A DNA stretch of 64,000 bases from positions 6,634,001 through 6,698,000 of the forward strand of contig NZ_CP029378.1 of the NCBI RefSeq assembly GCF_003268675.1, given 5' to 3'. A program made the translations under genes and the position numbers. Position 1 is the first letter of the stretch; each line of letters begins with the position of its first letter. Shown here one piece after another: positions 61,511 to 64,000 of the stretch. Under the pieces are notes generated by a model. It saw nothing but the letters and a program-made list of their open reading frames with translations. It made no database searches and had not been told where the DNA came from. The DNA is from Streptomyces bacillaris. GTDB taxonomy: Bacteria; Actinomycetota; Actinomycetes; Streptomycetales; Streptomycetaceae.

Positions 61511-62101
61511 ATGACGCATCCGGCCATGACGCAGCGGGTCACCCTGGTCGCGGCGGCGCGCACCTCGCCGCGCCTGGCCGAGCGCTTCGACGACGACCGG
61601 CCGCTCGACCATGCGGGCTGGTACGAGGTGCAGCGCGTCGCCCACACCCTGGCTCCGCTCGGGGCGGCCGAACTGCGGTACTGCTCACCGAGCCCGCGCA
61701 GCCGCGCCACCGCCGACGCGCTGGGCTACGCCCCGATGGCCCAGCCCGCCCTGCGCGACTGCGACATGGGCCGCTGGCGCGGCGCGACCCTGGCCGAGGT
61801 GGCCGCCCGGGAACCGGCCGCCGTCGACGCCTGGTTCGCGGACCCGGGCGGCGCCCCGCACGGCGGGGAATCGCTCCTGGCCTTCATCGGGCGGATCGGG
61901 AGCTGGCTGGACACCCGCCCGGTCTGCGACGGCTTCATCGTCGCGGTCGCGGAACCCGCCGTGATCCGGGCGGCCCTGGTCTACGCGCTGAACGTGCCGC
62001 CGACCGCGTACTGGAACGTGGACGTCCGCCCGCTCTCCACCATCACGCTCGCCGGCTCCCCCGGCCGCTGGAGCCTCAGCCTGGAGTCCGGCCTCCGCTG
62101 A
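61511..62101 (+). CDS. histidine-phosphatase-fold protein lacking catalytic residues
   Basis: This 196-residue protein has the phosphoglycerate-mutase/histidine-phosphatase fold: PLDHAGWYEVQRVAHTL, the SPSPRSRATADAL segment, CDMGRWRGATLAEVAAREP and the PHGGESLLAFIGRIGSWL acid-site region. The catalytic RHG near the N-terminus is replaced by AART (residues about 15-18), and the second histidine motif, normally SHG, reads AEP (near residue 148). A phosphotransfer function is therefore unlikely, and a binding role is more plausible. The start codon region is a perfect 15-bp tandem duplication, so ATG at 61511 or 61526 could be used. Confidence 0.8.
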   Translation: MTHPAMTQRVTLVAAARTSPRLAERFDDDRPLDHAGWYEVQRVAHTLAPLGAAELRYCSPSPRSRATADALGYAPMAQPALRDCDMGRWRGATLAEVAAREPAAVDAWFADPGGAPHGGESLLAFIGRIGSWLDTRPVCDGFIVAVAEPAVIRAALVYALNVPPTAYWNVDVRPLSTITLAGSPGRWSLSLESGLR

Positions 62102-62186
62102 CCTCCGCAGAACCCGCTCTTCCCTCCGGCCCGACCGGTCGGTACGTTGCGGGGGCACCGATCCCGCACCGTACCGAGGGAGCCCC

Positions 62187-63356
62187 ATGGCACAGGTCCA
62201 CGGCCACTGCGACGACCGGTTCGCCCCGGTCCGGGAGGCCTTCGAGGAGAACTTCACGGACCGCGGCGAACTCGGCGCCGCCGTCACCGTCCTCCTCGAC
62301 GGCCGTCCCGTCGTGGACCTCTGGGGCGGCTGGGCCGACGAGGCCCGCACCCGCCCCTGGGAGCGGGACACCCTGGTCAACGTCTGGTCCACCGGCAAGG
62401 GCCCCACCGCCCTCTGCGCCCACCTCCTCGCGGACCGGGGCCTGCTCGACCTGGACGCCCCCGTGGCCACGTACTGGCCGGAGTTCGCGGCGGGCGGCAA
62501 GGAGGCCGTCCTCGTACGCCACCTCCTCTCGCACCGCTCCGGGGTCGCCGGCATCGACGTACCGCACACGCTGGACGACCTGTACGACTGGGAGCTGACC
62601 TGCGCCCGGCTCGCCGCCACCGCTCCCTGGTGGGAGCCGGGGACCCGGTCCGGCTACCACGCGATCTCGTACGGATTCCTCGTTGGCGAGGTGGTCCGCC
62701 GGGTCGGCGGGATGCTGCCGGGGGAGTACCTGCGGCAGGAGATCACCGGACCGCTCGGCATCGACTTCACCTTCGGCCTCCCGGAGAAGGAGACCCACCG
62801 GCTCGCCGAACTCGTCCAGGAGCGCGCCGACCGTGCCGCCCAGGCCGCGCTGCTGGCCCGGATGGAACCGGTGGCCGTCGCCTCCCTGCTCAACCCGCCC
62901 ACCGGCCGGGCCGTCGCCAACACGCCCGGGTGGCGCGCAGCCGAGATTCCCGCCGCCAACGGCCACGGCACCGCCCGCGCGGTCGCCGCGCTCTACGGGA
63001 TCCTCGCCGGACGCGGCGCCCTCGACGGCCGCCGGATCCTCTCCGAGCAGGCCGTCGAACGCGTCCGCGAGAGCCAGGGCGCCTGCCGCGACCTGGTCCT
63101 CGGTGACGCCTTCGCCCATGAGACGGAGATCGCGCTCGGCCTCTGGCTGAGCGGCCGCAACCGCTCCTACGGGCCCAACCCGCGGGCGATGGGCCACGAC
63201 GGCGCGGGCGGCTCCTGCGGACTGGCCGACCCGGAAGCGGGCATCGCCCTCGGGTACGTCATGAACCGGATGGGTTCGGGCGTGGCCGACGACCCGCGGA
63301 AGACGGCCCTGGTGGACGCGGTGTACGCGGCCCTCGGGGACGCCGCCCGGGGATGA
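62187..63356 (+). CDS. class C beta-lactamase-like serine hydrolase (EstB type)
   Basis: This 389-residue hydrolase of the beta-lactamase/transpeptidase-like superfamily has the nucleophile motif S-x-x-K in NVWSTGKGP (serine near residue 70) and the tyrosine motif in SGYHAISYGFLVGEVVRR near residue 160. It has no signal peptide, so it is probably a cytosolic esterase or peptidase rather than an antibiotic-inactivating lactamase. GAGGGAG precedes the ATG. The C-terminal GHDGAGGSCGLADPEAG fits the third active-site element (normally KTG/HxG). Confidence 0.9.
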   Translation: MAQVHGHCDDRFAPVREAFEENFTDRGELGAAVTVLLDGRPVVDLWGGWADEARTRPWERDTLVNVWSTGKGPTALCAHLLADRGLLDLDAPVATYWPEFAAGGKEAVLVRHLLSHRSGVAGIDVPHTLDDLYDWELTCARLAATAPWWEPGTRSGYHAISYGFLVGEVVRRVGGMLPGEYLRQEITGPLGIDFTFGLPEKETHRLAELVQERADRAAQAALLARMEPVAVASLLNPPTGRAVANTPGWRAAEIPAANGHGTARAVAALYGILAGRGALDGRRILSEQAVERVRESQGACRDLVLGDAFAHETEIALGLWLSGRNRSYGPNPRAMGHDGAGGSCGLADPEAGIALGYVMNRMGSGVADDPRKTALVDAVYAALGDAARG

Positions 63357-63431
63357 TCGGAACGCGACATTCCACACCGCCGACCCAACCCGGGTTTCAC
63401 CTGCGGTTGCCAGGAATGTGAGGATGTCACC

Positions 63432-63929
63432 ATGACAACCAAGGTCTACTTCGACATCACCATCGACGACGCGCCCGCAGGGCGGATCACGTTCAACCTG
63501 TTCGACGACGTCGTCCCCAAGACGACGGAGAACTTCCGCGCGCTCGCCACCGGCGAGAAGGGCTTCGGCTACGCCGGCTCGTCCTTCCACCGCGTCATCA
63601 CGGACTTCATGCTCCAGGGCGGCGACTTCACCCGCGGCGACGGCACCGGCGGCAAGAGCATCTACGGCGAGAAGTTCGCCGACGAGAACTTCAAGCTCAA
63701 GCACGACCGCGTGGGCCTGCTCTCGATGGCCAACGCCGGCCCGAACACCAACGGCTCGCAGTTCTTCATCACCACGGTCCTCACCCCGTGGCTGGACGGC
63801 AAGCACGTGGTCTTCGGCGAGGTCGCCGACGACGACAGCATGGCCCTGGTCCGCAAGATCGAGGCGCTCGGCTCCTCCAGCGGCCGCACCCGCGGCAAGG
63901 TCACCATCGCCGAGTCCGGCGTTCTCTGA
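63432..63929 (+). CDS. cyclophilin-type peptidyl-prolyl isomerase
   Basis: This 165-residue cytosolic cyclophilin catalyses proline cis-trans isomerisation during folding. Active-site residues are visible in SFHRVITDFMLQGGDFT (Arg, Phe, Met, Gln), SMANAGPNTNGSQFFIT and TPWLDGKHVVFG, including the tryptophan linked to cyclosporin sensitivity. It is full-length with GAGGATG before the ATG. Confidence 0.97.
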   Translation: MTTKVYFDITIDDAPAGRITFNLFDDVVPKTTENFRALATGEKGFGYAGSSFHRVITDFMLQGGDFTRGDGTGGKSIYGEKFADENFKLKHDRVGLLSMANAGPNTNGSQFFITTVLTPWLDGKHVVFGEVADDDSMALVRKIEALGSSSGRTRGKVTIAESGVL

Positions 63930-63932
63930 CCG

Positions 63933-64000
63933 AAGCGCGAGCCTTCGGGCCCGTACGCAGGGAAGCCGCGAGCCTCAGTGCCCATACGCACGGAGGCCGC
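63933..64000. repeat. ~30-bp tandem repeat at window end
   Basis: Units beginning AAGCGCGAGCCTT (63934) and AAGCCGCGAGCCTC (about 63964) each contain a (C)CCGTACGCA or CCCATACGCA core. A third partial unit is cut by the window edge. It resembles the CCCGTACGC repeats after the NUDIX gene. Confidence 0.5.

Overview
The window is chromosomal DNA of a high-GC actinomycete, almost certainly a Streptomyces. The coding GC is very high, GTG starts are common, genes often overlap by GTGA or ATGA, and there is a Streptomyces-type block of translation genes (infC-rpmI-rplT, a SpoU methyltransferase, an orphan sensor kinase, pheS-pheT). I identify about 45 protein genes. I see no tRNA, rRNA, transposase or CRISPR array.

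Layout. 1-6.3 kb: lipid kinase, Ski2-like helicase, SPW membrane protein, ADP-ribosylglycohydrolase, fasciclin lipoprotein. 6.6-15.1 kb: a lipid-modification operon (FAD oxidoreductase, DUF1365, two cyclopropane-fatty-acid-synthase-like methyltransferases, DUF1295) converging on an ECF sigma factor, RskA-type anti-sigma factor and photolyase operon. Three promoters of the form CCAATC-N16-(C/A)CGAAT lie in front of the sigma gene, the lipid operon and the fasciclin gene. They resemble the mycobacterial SigK promoter, and the gene set matches the mycobacterial SigK regulon (MPT70/83 are fasciclin proteins), so this looks like a compact, self-contained SigK-type regulon. 15.2-17.5 kb: an ABA4-like and a second membrane protein, divergent from a MerR regulator.

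17.7-23.0 kb: siderophore-interacting protein with an iron box, a 5'-3' exonuclease, and a glycine-betaine/proline ABC transporter. The permease-binding-protein fusion of that transporter carries an apparent one-base frameshift and is followed by a remnant second copy of its C-terminus. 23.2-32.6 kb: XRE-cupin regulator, cytosolic metal-receptor-like protein, TDT-family transporter with divergent LysR, DUF2510 protein, D-threonine-aldolase-like enzyme, a proline-rich membrane protein with a mycosin-like protease, and SseB.

32.6-43.5 kb: DUF1844, infC (non-canonical ATC start behind an attenuator-like leader), rpmI, rplT, rRNA methyltransferase, histidine kinase, pheST, an XRE/TPR regulator and a NUDIX hydrolase. 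44.3-55.8 kb: a secreted LamG protein, a 2135-residue RHS protein and a low-GC membrane protein in the immunity position, that is, a polymorphic-toxin locus behind an unusually AT-rich 0.9-kb spacer.

55.9-64.0 kb: 3-hydroxybutyryl-CoA dehydrogenase, Tat-exported GHL10 hydrolase, DUF1918 protein, EamA exporter divergent from a MocR regulator, a histidine-phosphatase-like protein lacking its catalytic motif, a class C beta-lactamase-like hydrolase and a cyclophilin. Several intergenic regions hold short tandem repeats.
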